From Tenacibaculum finnmarkense genomovar ulcerans (GTDB lineage: Bacteria > Bacteroidota > Bacteroidia > Flavobacteriales > Flavobacteriaceae), in assembly GCF_900239495.1 (NCBI RefSeq), contig NZ_OENE01000048.1:224032-276226 (forward strand): DNA of 52,195 nt. Reading direction: 5' to 3'. The stretch's first letter is position 1. Each line of letters starts with the position of its first letter. Both the position numbers and the translations under genes were made by a program. Positions 16,427 to 24,340 of this stretch are shown here, piece by piece. A model generated the notes under the pieces. The model had not been told where the DNA came from. It saw only the letters and a list, made by a program, of their open reading frames with translations, and did no database searches.

Positions 16427-16570
16427 AGGTAAGGAATTTATAAAACTTAGCCCGTGTAAACTCATAAAAGAGCCGACTGTATTCACCGCTATGTTCCTCT
16501 AACAGTGAGCGATATTAATAGAAGTTTTACAAATTCCTACTACAAATATACAAAATACAAAACAAAGATT

Positions 16571-18550
16571 ATGGCAACCTTAAAAATGACGATGTTATTA
16601 GATTTAAGCACCAAACTTTTTGGAGGTAAACTTCAAAAATTACAAAGCAAATTTGATAAATTTGGAACTAAAGTTGGTGGAAAAATAGACAAACTAAGAT
16701 TAAAATATCAAGGTTTTATTGATGAAATACCAGGATTAGGGCGTGCAATGGATTTATTAAAAAATCCAATGGCATTGGCTACCGTAGGAATACTAGGCGT
16801 TGGTATTGCTTTTGGAGCACTCGCCACAAAAGGCGTGCAAGCCGCCGAAAAGTTTGACACTGCTTTTTTGCCCATCAAACAATTGAACCTTGATAAATCA
16901 AAAGTAGAACTTGATAGTTATCGTTCCAAAATTAGAGATGCCGCTTTTGATATTGGTACAAATCTTGGCGATTCTACTAATGCAATGTACGATTTACAAT
17001 CTGCTACTGGCTTATACGGTAAAGATGCTATTGCTGTTTTTAAAAAAGTAGGGCGTTACTCTCAAGCAACAGGAGCTGATTTAGGCGATTCGATGAATTC
17101 CACCACAAAAGCAATGAAAGCCTTTGGTATTGGCGTTGATGGTATTGATGCTTTATTAGCCTCGAACGCTAAAACGGTGCAAACAGGTATTGTTACTTTT
17201 GATGAGCTAGCCAAAGTACAAACGGAATATGCAGGTGCAACAAGTGCGGCAGGGCAAAGTGTTGATGTTGGTAATAAGGTTTTTGCGATGTTTACATCGA
17301 TTAGTAAAAATGCTGATATTGCAGCAGGTCAAACAAAAAACTTTTTTGATGGTTTAGGTGCTCAAGGTTCAAAAATAAAAAAAGAACTAGATATTGATAT
17401 ATTTGGTGTAGATGGCAAAATGAAAGATGCCGATAAATTATTACTTGATATTAGTCAGAAGTTTAAAAACATGACGGATAAAGAAATAACTGATACCATT
17501 AATAAAATTGGAGGTCCTGAAGGATTACGAACCGCATTAGCAAAAGTAAAAACAGGAGCTGATGATATGGTTAAAACTTTTAATGCTTTTGATAGCTCTA
17601 AATTCAGCCTAAAAGATGCTCTAAAAAATGCAGAAGGCGACTTTGGTCAAATGAAAGAACTATTTGGTAATCGGCTTGAAATGGTATTTTCTAAAATAGG
17701 TGAAAAAATAATACCGATATTGGCTAGTATATTTGGGTATTTGGCAAGGGTTTTGAATTTTATGTATAAAAATTTTAACAGCTTAGAGACCGTATTTGAT
17801 GCACTTATTATAGGTATAGGAACATATATTGGTTTACTTGGCGTATTAAAAATTCAATCTTTATTAGCCGCCGCTGGTTCCGTAACATTATCAGGAGCTT
17901 TAGCTCTTGTTCAGTTAGGTTTACACGGTATTAAACTAGCTATTTTCTCAATACCTATTATAGGATGGATTGCTTTAGCAGTGGCTGGTTTTGTTGTTTT
18001 ATATCAAAAAGTAGATGGATTTAGAGCTTTTATTAAGGGAATGGTTGGTGTAGTTAAAGGGGTTCTTACAACTATTGGAAATGGTTTTAAGGGGCTAGGT
18101 AAAATTATTGCGGGGGCTTTTACTTTAGATTTAGATAAAATGAAGGAAGGAGGAATGATGTTAGGCGATGCACTTAATCCAAACGTACAGGCGGTTAAAT
18201 TAGGAACTGCTTTTGAATCTGCCTATAATTCTGAAATGGATAAATCGAAGAAAAAAACAGAAGAAACCGAAAAAACGGGTGAGGCTATAAAAGAGCCAAA
18301 AAAAGACCTATACGGAAATCCAATTAAACCAAAAGGAAATACTGATCCTAAAAAAACATTAACAAAACAAGTTAATAAAGTTGTCGGCGATGCCAAACAA
18401 ACACGTAATATTTCAATTACTATTGATGCTTTAAATAAAGGTGGTATCAATTTAAAAGGAGGTGCAACTCAAGGAATGACTTTGCAAGATGTAGAAAATT
18501 GGTTTAACGAGGCTATGATGCGAGTTGTACGAAATGCCGAAACTAGTTAA
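16571..18550 (+). CDS. Tail tape measure protein (TP901-type)
   Basis: The frame is open from a GTG at 16505, but I choose ATG at 16571 (MATLKMTMLLDLSTKLFGG), the usual type of start; this gives 659 residues. About residues 90-330 match TP901 tape measures, with FDIGTNLGDSTNAMYDLQSATGL and SDLKTVQTG-like spacing. Hydrophobic helices then follow (IIGIGTYIGLLGVLKI, IFSIPIIGWIALAVAGFVVLY). The C-terminus is Lys/Glu-rich. It sets tail length and is injected with DNA. The gene lies away from the tail operon, on the opposite strand, separated from its chaperone by about 9 kb. The next gene starts 2 bp after its stop. Confidence 0.8.
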   Translation: MATLKMTMLLDLSTKLFGGKLQKLQSKFDKFGTKVGGKIDKLRLKYQGFIDEIPGLGRAMDLLKNPMALATVGILGVGIAFGALATKGVQAAEKFDTAFLPIKQLNLDKSKVELDSYRSKIRDAAFDIGTNLGDSTNAMYDLQSATGLYGKDAIAVFKKVGRYSQATGADLGDSMNSTTKAMKAFGIGVDGIDALLASNAKTVQTGIVTFDELAKVQTEYAGATSAAGQSVDVGNKVFAMFTSISKNADIAAGQTKNFFDGLGAQGSKIKKELDIDIFGVDGKMKDADKLLLDISQKFKNMTDKEITDTINKIGGPEGLRTALAKVKTGADDMVKTFNAFDSSKFSLKDALKNAEGDFGQMKELFGNRLEMVFSKIGEKIIPILASIFGYLARVLNFMYKNFNSLETVFDALIIGIGTYIGLLGVLKIQSLLAAAGSVTLSGALALVQLGLHGIKLAIFSIPIIGWIALAVAGFVVLYQKVDGFRAFIKGMVGVVKGVLTTIGNGFKGLGKIIAGAFTLDLDKMKEGGMMLGDALNPNVQAVKLGTAFESAYNSEMDKSKKKTEETEKTGEAIKEPKKDLYGNPIKPKGNTDPKKTLTKQVNKVVGDAKQTRNISITIDALNKGGINLKGGATQGMTLQDVENWFNEAMMRVVRNAETS

Positions 18551-18552
18551 TT

Positions 18553-19059
18553 ATGTCTGTAAAATTTAAAGGTGATTTTTTTGAGAAACTTCAAAGAATA
18601 GATAACAAATTCTTTTTAAGTAAAATGACTTCGGAAGCTGGAGTAATTGCTGTTAAGTTTTCTAAAGATAGGTTTCGCCAAAAAAACTGGGTGGATACAT
18701 CACAAGAAAAATGGGCACCTCGAAAACGAAAAAGAGCAGGTTCTATTTTAGTAAAATCGAGTCGTTTAAAACGTTCTATTCGTAAAATTAGCGAGGGTAA
18801 ATATTATGTACTTATTGGTACAGATGTGCCGTATGCTCAAATACACAATGAAGGTGGGACAATAAAAGCATCCGCAAGAGTAAGAGCGCATAGTAGAACT
18901 AGAAAAGGACGTAACCAGCCTATTAAGGTAAAAGCGCATACAAGAAAAATGAATGCTAAAATTCCGAAGCGTCAATTTTTAGGAGAATCAGCAGTTTTGG
19001 CATTGCGGTTGGAAAATCATATGTATGATAAAGTAACAGACGAAATTTATAAGAAATGA
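18553..19059 (+). CDS. Phage virion morphogenesis protein (Mu gpG-like)
   Basis: The 168-residue product matches the virion morphogenesis / phage tail completion S family. It has a FFEKLQRIDNKFF N-terminus, KDRFRQKNWVDTSQEKWAPRK, LKRSIRKIS, then YYVLIGTDVPYAQIHNEGG and KIPKRQFLGES. The protein is very basic in the middle (repeated arginines and HS/HT motifs around 110-135). In Mu, gpG is needed for late head or tail completion. It overlaps the following gene by 4 bp and follows the tape measure by 2 bp, so it is part of the same operon. Confidence 0.85.
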   Translation: MSVKFKGDFFEKLQRIDNKFFLSKMTSEAGVIAVKFSKDRFRQKNWVDTSQEKWAPRKRKRAGSILVKSSRLKRSIRKISEGKYYVLIGTDVPYAQIHNEGGTIKASARVRAHSRTRKGRNQPIKVKAHTRKMNAKIPKRQFLGESAVLALRLENHMYDKVTDEIYKK

Positions 19060-19580
19060 AAGCATTTTATACCGAATTAATCCGAAAATTTAAAGATTCT
19101 GATATTAAAAATAAGTTTACAAGTAACAATTTACCATCCGTTAAATTTGTAGATTTATATGCAGGGCAAGATTATAATGAAACAGGTTTTGAGGCTCATT
19201 TATTTCCTGCTGTTTTTGTAAAGTGGAGTATTGATTATAAGTCAAAACCCCCCATTGCTACCATTACTTTTCGATTGGCTTACGAACAGCTTCGGGATAC
19301 CAGTAGCATCAGCCGAGCTTCGGAAAAGAGCCTGCAATTTCTCGACTTTATTACGGTAGTAGATGACGTTATTAAATCCATAGAAACACCAAATACAGGT
19401 AAAATTACGTTGTTATCTGAAGATTTTAATATTGAAGATACTATTGTAGATGTATATACGCTGGTATATAATTGTACGTATTCAGGCAAAAAAAACACCC
19501 TGAAAACAGCGTTTAAACAGGGTGTTATTGATGATGTTAATTTATCGGGTAATTTACATACTAAACTTTTAATTGATTAA
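19056..19580 (+). CDS. Putative tail terminator (Mu gp37-position)
   Basis: The 174-residue protein is alpha/beta with the segment FEAHLFPAVFVKWSIDYKSKP, then a strand (ITFRLAYEQL) and ELSRASEKSLQFLDFITVVDDVIK-like helix. This layout resembles small tail-terminator proteins that cap the tube (gpU, gp37-like), and the position after the gpG-like gene matches Mu-family order. The start overlaps the upstream gene by 4 bp. Its stop codon overlaps that of the convergent minus-strand gene at 19577-19580. No specific family was recognised with certainty. Confidence 0.45.
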   Translation: MKAFYTELIRKFKDSDIKNKFTSNNLPSVKFVDLYAGQDYNETGFEAHLFPAVFVKWSIDYKSKPPIATITFRLAYEQLRDTSSISRASEKSLQFLDFITVVDDVIKSIETPNTGKITLLSEDFNIEDTIVDVYTLVYNCTYSGKKNTLKTAFKQGVIDDVNLSGNLHTKLLID

Positions 19581-19882
19581 ATTTTAGTATTTTCTATATA
19601 CAAACCGTCTGTACGTTTTTCTACCTGCAGGCGGTATTTTTTTAAATCGGTATAACTATTTAAACGCTTTTTAAAGAATGTTTTAACAGCGTTTTTATAT
19701 TCTTCTGAAATAGTAGTATCCTTAAAAGTGATGCCATACATTGTTTTTGATACTTCAATAACTCCAGTTAGTTTAATGTTTTCTGTTGGCGTTGTTGGAT
19801 GCTTTTTAAAAACTTCGCTCTGGCGTATTTGTGCAATGCTTAAAAAAGGAAGTAGTACTATTACTAATAGTAGGTTTTTCAT
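19577..19882 (-). CDS. Small secreted protein, putative lysogenic-conversion gene
   Basis: This is a 101-residue protein with a Sec signal (MKNLLLVIVLLPFLSIAQ) and a mature part of about 80 residues. That part contains a strand pattern (ENIKLTGVIEVSKTMYGITFKDTT) and a basic helix. The start overlaps the upstream membrane-protein gene by 4 bp, so the two form one unit with its own promoter at 20584-20611. No family was recognised. Exported products placed beyond the early terminator in a prophage are typical of lysogen-expressed genes such as superinfection exclusion or host-surface modifiers; that is inference. Confidence 0.6.
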   Translation of the reverse strand: MKNLLLVIVLLPFLSIAQIRQSEVFKKHPTTPTENIKLTGVIEVSKTMYGITFKDTTISEEYKNAVKTFFKKRLNSYTDLKKYRLQVEKRTDGLYIENTKI

Positions 19883-20565
19883 TGTTTTAAATTTTCTATT
19901 TTTTCGAAAAATAAATCATTATCAGAATATCCAAAAGAATCCGATAAATAGGCTAAAAATTCATCTATTTTACTATTTAATTTATCCTTCCTATTCTGTT
20001 TTGCTTTTTCAGTTTTTAAGGCTTCTATTTTACTATTCTGCTCTAAAACATAAAGATTAGCACAATTAAAAAAATGTTTTTCAAAAAAATCAGATTCGTT
20101 AAAATTCTCTAAATCTTTTTGTATGGCAATAGTATTTCTATTGTGATACATTAGCTTGTATTTTGTGGCAGTATCATTAAAAGCATCTTTAAACCTCCAG
20201 CCTTCTTTAATAGGAAGTATTTCGTTTAATTTATCATAAAAAAGATTATAACGAGATTTAAAAGTTTCAAAATTTTTAGTTGATTGTATAATATAATGAG
20301 ATTCTATTAATTTCATTATCAGACTTTCAATTTGTCCATTTTTAAATTGTCGGGCAATTTTGTTTGCCTGATTTACTTCGTGCCAATTGGTATCATCATC
20401 TTCATCCTTTTTACTGTTATCTTTAAAGCTAAGATTAATAAGGATAAAAAAGACTATAATTCCACCAAAAATATACGATTCAAAAATTACACATATTATA
20501 AACAATAAGGAAAGAACCGTTGTTGATATAATTTTTTTTAAATTTCTTTGTGACTCATCGCTCAT
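19879..20565 (-). CDS. Membrane protein with cytoplasmic helical domain, putative lysogenic-conversion gene
   Basis: The 228-residue protein has two adjacent membrane helices near the N-terminus (about residues 13-30 and 33-48). An acidic stretch (DNSKKDEDDDTNWHE) follows, then about 165 residues of charged helix. No family was recognised. The gene follows the terminator at 20625-20654 and has its own strong-looking promoter, so it can be expressed while the early operon is silent. The layout is that of a moron. It could act at the cell surface against other phages, but the sequence does not prove this. Confidence 0.6.
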   Translation of the reverse strand: MSDESQRNLKKIISTTVLSLLFIICVIFESYIFGGIIVFFILINLSFKDNSKKDEDDDTNWHEVNQANKIARQFKNGQIESLIMKLIESHYIIQSTKNFETFKSRYNLFYDKLNEILPIKEGWRFKDAFNDTATKYKLMYHNRNTIAIQKDLENFNESDFFEKHFFNCANLYVLEQNSKIEALKTEKAKQNRKDKLNSKIDEFLAYLSDSFGYSDNDLFFEKIENLKQ

Positions 20566-20583
20566 AACCTGTTAGTTTTTAAC

Positions 20584-20611
20584 CAAAAATAGCACTTTTT
20601 TAGAGAAACAA
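20584..20611 (-). promoter_or_regulatory. Promoter for the two-gene membrane/secreted operon
   Basis: On the minus strand a TTG at 20611-20609 is followed after exactly 17 bases by TATTTTTG at 20591-20584. This matches the Bacteroidota consensus TTG-N17-23-TAnnTTTG, 19 nt before the start at 20565. Confidence 0.7.
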
Positions 20612-20624
20612 GTATTTTAAAACA

Positions 20625-20654
20625 AAAAAACCGCTCCAAAATTGAAGCGGTTTT
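20625..20654. terminator. Terminator of the early operon, possibly bidirectional
   Basis: AAAACCGCT and AGCGGTTTT flank an inner CAA/TTG pair, giving a stem of about 12 bp with A- and T-runs on both sides. It directly follows the stop of the 77-residue gene that ends the early operon. Confidence 0.8.
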
Positions 20655-20659
20655 AAAAA

Positions 20660-20893
20660 TTATTTTTCCGTAAAGCATTGCATACTTAAAGTAGTCAGGC
20701 TAATATCTTCTTCTCCTGGAGGAATAGCACAGATGTAATCTTTTATATCAAACGTACCATCTGGATTTTTATCTAACGACATCCATCGACTTTCTTTTAC
20801 CTTTTCGCCTAACTCGGTAATAACACCTTGATAGGTTAATTCATACTTTCTTCCGTTTGGAAATTCTCTAATAAAACCAATTTCTTTACTCAT
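20660..20893 (-). CDS. Small phage protein of unknown function
   Basis: This is a 77-residue protein (MSKEIGFIREFPNGRKYELTY...), with strand-rich N-terminal and acidic C-terminal halves and a single Cys. It is the last gene before the early terminator. Its leader shares the A-rich TGTTTTAAAAATTATTA-type sequence found before the two upstream genes. No family was recognised. Confidence 0.55.
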   Translation of the reverse strand: MSKEIGFIREFPNGRKYELTYQGVITELGEKVKESRWMSLDKNPDGTFDIKDYICAIPPGEEDISLTTLSMQCFTEK

Positions 20894-20932
20894 CTTTTTT
20901 GTTTTAAAAATTATTATTTTACTTGGTATTAA

Positions 20933-21982
20933 CTATTTTTCAGCGTTAAAAAACACTTTATAATACTTCATCTTTTTAGCTTCATCATATCCTAACTCTA
21001 AATATTCAGAAGCGGCATCTGGAGCATCAATATCAATTTTTATCTGAATATTAGTATCTAATTTAATTTCAGATTTAAACTTGCTTTTTTCCTTTTTTAG
21101 TACGGCTTCTGATACTTCAAAATTGTTACGAATTAAAACATCGTTTAGCTTTTCAAAATGTTTTTTGTAGTCTTCAAACATTTCTTGGTGTTTTTCATCT
21201 TCAAAAACTTCTTCTTTAAAATTATGATAATCTACATTTTCTTGCTCTTTAAAATAATCAACTGTGTTGGCTAAAAACTTACTTTGTTCTTGTTTACCAA
21301 ATTCAGGTTTTATAATTTCTTCAGAAAACTCTTTACACATTTCTAAATAATTTTGGGTGTGTAAATTACCATCATTTGCAAACTGCACGTTTAAGAAGTT
21401 TTTAATCCAGTACTGTGCATCGTAATTATTGTTATCTACGGATAATACCACCGTTCCTTCAGTATCGGTTGTATTTAAAATTAAACAACCTTTGTCTAGT
21501 TTTTTTGTTGATATTCCTTTTTGAACAACTACATCAAAACTTTCTTCCTCTTTATAGGTTTGAAAAAAATCAACTTTACTTTCTATTTTAAAAACACCAA
21601 CCGCATTGGTTAAAATATTTTTATATTCGATATTTTCAAAATAAACAACCAATACATCGCCTGTTTTTATTTGAGCTGAATTTGATTGTTCAAATAAATG
21701 ATTTACAATATTTATTGAATTTTCAATAAATACATCTTCATCATCAAAAATAGCATCGGTGTATTTATTAACTTCATTTAAACGAACATCGGCTTGATGA
21801 CTAAATCGGTAACTTTGTGTAAGCGTTTGAAAAGACTTTAATAAAAAAGGCATTAATAATTCATAGCTTTCTTCATCAAAACGAACTAATTCTTCAGAAA
21901 ATGAATTTTGACCACTGTTAAATTTATTTGCTACTTTATGAATAATACATTTACTAATTTCGGCACGGGTTCTTTTTATCAT
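20933..21982 (-). CDS. Nucleoid-associated protein (NdpA/YejK-like)
   Basis: The 349-residue product begins with AEISKCIIHKVANKFNSGQN, then YELLMPFLLKSF, a middle part with DVLVVYFENIEYKN and KLDKGCLILNTTDTEGTVVLSVD, then YWIKNFLNVQ and a long acidic helix region. This is the pattern of the 37-kDa nucleoid-associated protein family (NdpA/YejK), at close to normal length. The family binds nucleoid DNA and may affect gene expression or protect DNA. A copy in a transposable phage early operon could compact DNA or modify target choice; that role is inference. The leader is one of the near-identical 53-bp copies. Confidence 0.7.
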   Translation of the reverse strand: MIKRTRAEISKCIIHKVANKFNSGQNSFSEELVRFDEESYELLMPFLLKSFQTLTQSYRFSHQADVRLNEVNKYTDAIFDDEDVFIENSINIVNHLFEQSNSAQIKTGDVLVVYFENIEYKNILTNAVGVFKIESKVDFFQTYKEEESFDVVVQKGISTKKLDKGCLILNTTDTEGTVVLSVDNNNYDAQYWIKNFLNVQFANDGNLHTQNYLEMCKEFSEEIIKPEFGKQEQSKFLANTVDYFKEQENVDYHNFKEEVFEDEKHQEMFEDYKKHFEKLNDVLIRNNFEVSEAVLKKEKSKFKSEIKLDTNIQIKIDIDAPDAASEYLELGYDEAKKMKYYKVFFNAEK

Positions 21983-21990
21983 TTTGTTTT

Positions 21991-22043
21991 TGTTTTAAAA
22001 ATTATTACACTTTACTTAATCAAAATTTAAAAGCGGTTTAAAT
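21991..22043 (-). repeat. 53-bp leader repeat, copy A
   Basis: This segment matches 22424-22476 at 51 of 53 positions. It lies directly before the start of the nucleoid-associated gene and its minus-strand 3' end is the A-rich TAATAATTTTTAAAACA. A shorter relative is at 20900-20924 before the 77-residue gene. Confidence 0.9.
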
Positions 22044-22417
22044 TAACAGTATTTACTTAACTGAGATTTTAAATAATCAACGTGTTCTTTTGATTTTGCA
22101 ATATTAATCTCTGTAGCATAAATCATTAACTTTAAAGCTGTTTTAATACATCTGTCATTATCAATTTCAAATCCTTCTGTAAACAGCAACAATTTATATC
22201 TACCAATAGTCAAAAATTCATAACTATTTAAAATTTCTTTTTTAAAGTATCTATGCCTAAACGTCCGTCCTGGTAATTTGACGCTCCCCTTTCTGCTATA
22301 TCCAAAATCATAATATTCAGGATCAGCTGGTCTAATTAAATAACCTTCAGGTGAGCGCTCTACTCTAAATGGTTTAATTTTTTTCATTGTATTATCATGT
22401 ATACCTATTTCGCCCAT
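22043..22417 (-). CDS. Phage protein of unknown function
   Basis: This 124-residue protein is basic, with YLIRPADPEYYDFGYSRKGSVKLPGRTFRHRYF in the middle and a helical C-terminus ending YLKSQLSKYC. The start at 22417 is favoured over ATG 22387 because leader copy B ends 7 bp before it, the same spacing as before the 77-residue gene. No family was recognised. Confidence 0.55.
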   Translation of the reverse strand: MGEIGIHDNTMKKIKPFRVERSPEGYLIRPADPEYYDFGYSRKGSVKLPGRTFRHRYFKKEILNSYEFLTIGRYKLLLFTEGFEIDNDRCIKTALKLMIYATEINIAKSKEHVDYLKSQLSKYC

Positions 22418-22423
22418 CTATTT

Positions 22424-22476
22424 TGTTTTAAAAATTATTACACCTTACTTAATCAAAAATTAAAAGCGGTTTAAAT
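22424..22476 (-). repeat. 53-bp leader repeat, copy B
   Basis: This is the near-identical partner of 21991-22043 (two mismatches), placed just before the 124-residue gene. Both copies contain AAACCGCTTTTAA at the upstream end and an A-rich run before the start codon. Confidence 0.9.
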
Positions 22477-22488
22477 CACTTTTAAATA

Positions 22489-23055
22489 CTATTTAAACTT
22501 GTTTGAAACACTATTTCGTTTACTTGCTAATCTATTAGCATTAGGGGCTGATTTAAAGTGTTTTTGTAGTCTCGCTTCTAGCTGATAATTAACACTTTGT
22601 TTAGCTATATCTGATGATTGTTTACTTAACTGTATGGCTAATTTTTCACGATTATCAGAATACTTTTTAATTTCACGTAGTATCCGTGCAGGTGTTATTT
22701 TAAAAGCATCACTTTCTTTTAAATTTTTACAGATTACTACCAAATCTTCTAAACGTAAACTTCTGTATTCGTATTTCGATAGTAATTCTACAGCGATTAC
22801 TTCGGCTTTACCATCGGGCAAAATATTATCAAAATACATAGACACCGCTTTAAATAAGTTTTTGATACCTGTAATTGCTTTGTCTTCATTTATTTTTGAT
22901 AAAGCCCCTAAACTTGGCGTTCCTACCGTTAATGCTTGGTGCATTGTTAAATTATTATAATGTTTAATAACCAGCCTATTATTAAATGCTGACGCTTCCA
23001 CCAGCTCCTGAAGTGCTGGCACCGTTTGTTTTGATGATTTCTCTGATAATGACAT
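22489..23055 (-). CDS. Phage early protein of unknown function (replication region)
   Basis: The 188-residue protein is mostly helical, with LFKAVSMYFDNILPDGKAEVIAVELLSKYEYRSLRLEDLVVICKNLKES and DAFKITPARILREIKKYSDNREKLAIQL. Proteins with this layout often sit beside replication genes in Bacteroidota elements. The start overlaps the upstream gene by 74 bp, so the true start may be internal, for example at the ATG of MHQALTVGTPSLG. No catalytic motif is visible. Function is unknown. Confidence 0.5.
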   Translation of the reverse strand: MSLSEKSSKQTVPALQELVEASAFNNRLVIKHYNNLTMHQALTVGTPSLGALSKINEDKAITGIKNLFKAVSMYFDNILPDGKAEVIAVELLSKYEYRSLRLEDLVVICKNLKESDAFKITPARILREIKKYSDNREKLAIQLSKQSSDIAKQSVNYQLEARLQKHFKSAPNANRLASKRNSVSNKFK

Positions 23056-23521
23056 TTAATCTGGAGTTTATGTATTTTAAATCGGTATTGTCTTGATGAA
23101 ACTCTTTTAAAATTTCCCAATTTGTTAAAATGAGTTGCCAATTTTGTAATGCAGAAGCTTCATTTGTTCCGTTTATCTTTTTTAAATAGGTAATAATTTG
23201 TTTTAAAGCTTTTCCATCTGCTCCTGTAAACTTTGGGGGTATTCCTGTTGTTTTTTCATAAAAACGATACCATTCATCTAGGAATAAAGTATATAATGAT
23301 TTTTCTTTCACCTCTAAACTGTAAGAAACTTTACCTGTGTATTCGGCTTGTTTATTTGGAATTTCCTTTTCATAGGCGGGTAAAATTGCCCCTAAATGAA
23401 GTATTACAAACGCATCAAATTTTCCTGATAAATAGGCGATTCTTAAAAACCGCCCATTACGATAGGTTACCTTCAATGTCATTTTTGATTTAACTACATT
23501 GATTAGATAGTTTTTTGTCAT
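22982..23521 (-). CDS. Putative replication/primosome-type phage protein
   Basis: The 179-residue protein has an N-terminal strand-rich part and then a helical segment: LYTLFLDEWYRFYEKTTGIPPKFTGADGKALKQIITYLK, LQNWQLILTNWEILKEFHQD, LKYINSRLNVIIREI. This WYxFYxxxTGxPPxxxGxxGKALKxII pattern resembles the DNA-binding helper regions of phage replisome organisers and DnaD/DnaT-type proteins. The role is inferred from that resemblance. The Ser/Gly-rich C-terminus overlaps the following gene, and the start overlaps the endolysin by 32 bp. Confidence 0.45.
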   Translation of the reverse strand: MTKNYLINVVKSKMTLKVTYRNGRFLRIAYLSGKFDAFVILHLGAILPAYEKEIPNKQAEYTGKVSYSLEVKEKSLYTLFLDEWYRFYEKTTGIPPKFTGADGKALKQIITYLKKINGTNEASALQNWQLILTNWEILKEFHQDNTDLKYINSRLNVIIREIIKTNGASTSGAGGSVSI

Positions 23522-24083
23522 AACTTTTCTGTATTTGATTTATATAAGCTCGTTTTAGCTTTTTATCATAGGCATTTTTGTAGTAGGCTCTGCCGTTATA
23601 ACCTCTTGCAAAACCCTTCCAATCTTTACGGCGAAGTTCATCGCTTAAACCAACCGATTTAATAAAATTCACAAACGCTTTTAACTGTGCCTTTTCGCTG
23701 TTATACATGGCATTAATAAAGGTTTGAATATTTGAAAATCCACATAATTTATAATTGAAGCCCATAATTTGAAACTTCCCCCATGATGCCGATTTTAAGG
23801 CAGCTTCTCGGTTTAATTTCTCCGCTTCTTGAAGTCTAAAATGCTCTCGTCTGCCACTTATATAACCGCCAGCTCTGGGGTTTGAAATACTAGGGTATTT
23901 TTCCGAAAAAACGCCATCGGTAAATTGATGAAATTTATGGCGTTCAAATAAAATAACTGGTTCGCCAGTTCGTAAGAAGCCACCCATAGGCGCTTCAACT
24001 TCACATACTGCTTTAATGATAGCGACTTCAACACCTAAGGTTTTAGCCGCTTCTTTAAAATCTTTTTCGTTTATTTTTCTCAT
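23490..24083 (-). CDS. Endolysin, N-acetylmuramidase (DUF3380 family)
   Basis: The 197-residue product matches the N-acetylmuramidase family PF11860: VEVAIIKAVCEVEAPMGGFL (likely catalytic Glu), PVILFERHKFHQFT, then SASWGKFQIMGFNYKLCGF, FVNFIKSVGL and WKGFARGYNGRAYYKNAYDKKLKRAY. It cleaves the glycan strand of peptidoglycan. No signal peptide or membrane anchor is seen, so a holin would be needed for release. It is coupled to the upstream gene by TAATG. Unusually, it lies in the early operon, far from the spanin candidate. Confidence 0.85.
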   Translation of the reverse strand: MRKINEKDFKEAAKTLGVEVAIIKAVCEVEAPMGGFLRTGEPVILFERHKFHQFTDGVFSEKYPSISNPRAGGYISGRREHFRLQEAEKLNREAALKSASWGKFQIMGFNYKLCGFSNIQTFINAMYNSEKAQLKAFVNFIKSVGLSDELRRKDWKGFARGYNGRAYYKNAYDKKLKRAYINQIQKSYDKKLSNQCS

Positions 24084-24340
24084 TAGTTGAATAATTTATA
24101 TTGTGATTTATTTTCTAATTCAATTTTTTCTTTTTCCGCAGAAAGCAATTTTTTAAGCTCTCTTTTGGCAGGCGTTCCTAAATACGTGTGGTAGGTACGG
24201 TAACATATTTTCCACCGTGGATAAATATGTTGCCAGTACATTTCTTTGTAAGAAATATCTTCGTCTTGTTCTCTTAAATAAAGTACAAGCGTTTGAATTT
24301 CAATTATTCTCGTATAAAGGTTTTTATTATTATAAGCCAT
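24083..24340 (-). CDS. Small phage early protein of unknown function
   Basis: This is an 85-residue helical, charged protein (MAYNNKNLYTRIIEIQTLVLYLREQ, then YKEMYWQHIYPRWKICYRTYHTYLG and a Lys/Glu-rich end). The start codon lies inside an 11-bp inverted repeat (see 24334-24404), so translation may be restricted by folding. It is coupled to the endolysin by TAATG. No family was recognised. Confidence 0.55.
   Translation of the reverse strand: MAYNNKNLYTRIIEIQTLVLYLREQDEDISYKEMYWQHIYPRWKICYRTYHTYLGTPAKRELKKLLSAEKEKIELENKSQYKLFN

Noticed and set aside
1..19580. An extracellular contractile injection system or tailocin instead of a phage
   Set aside because: Capsid, protease, portal and terminase genes are present and appear intact, so a complete phage is more likely.
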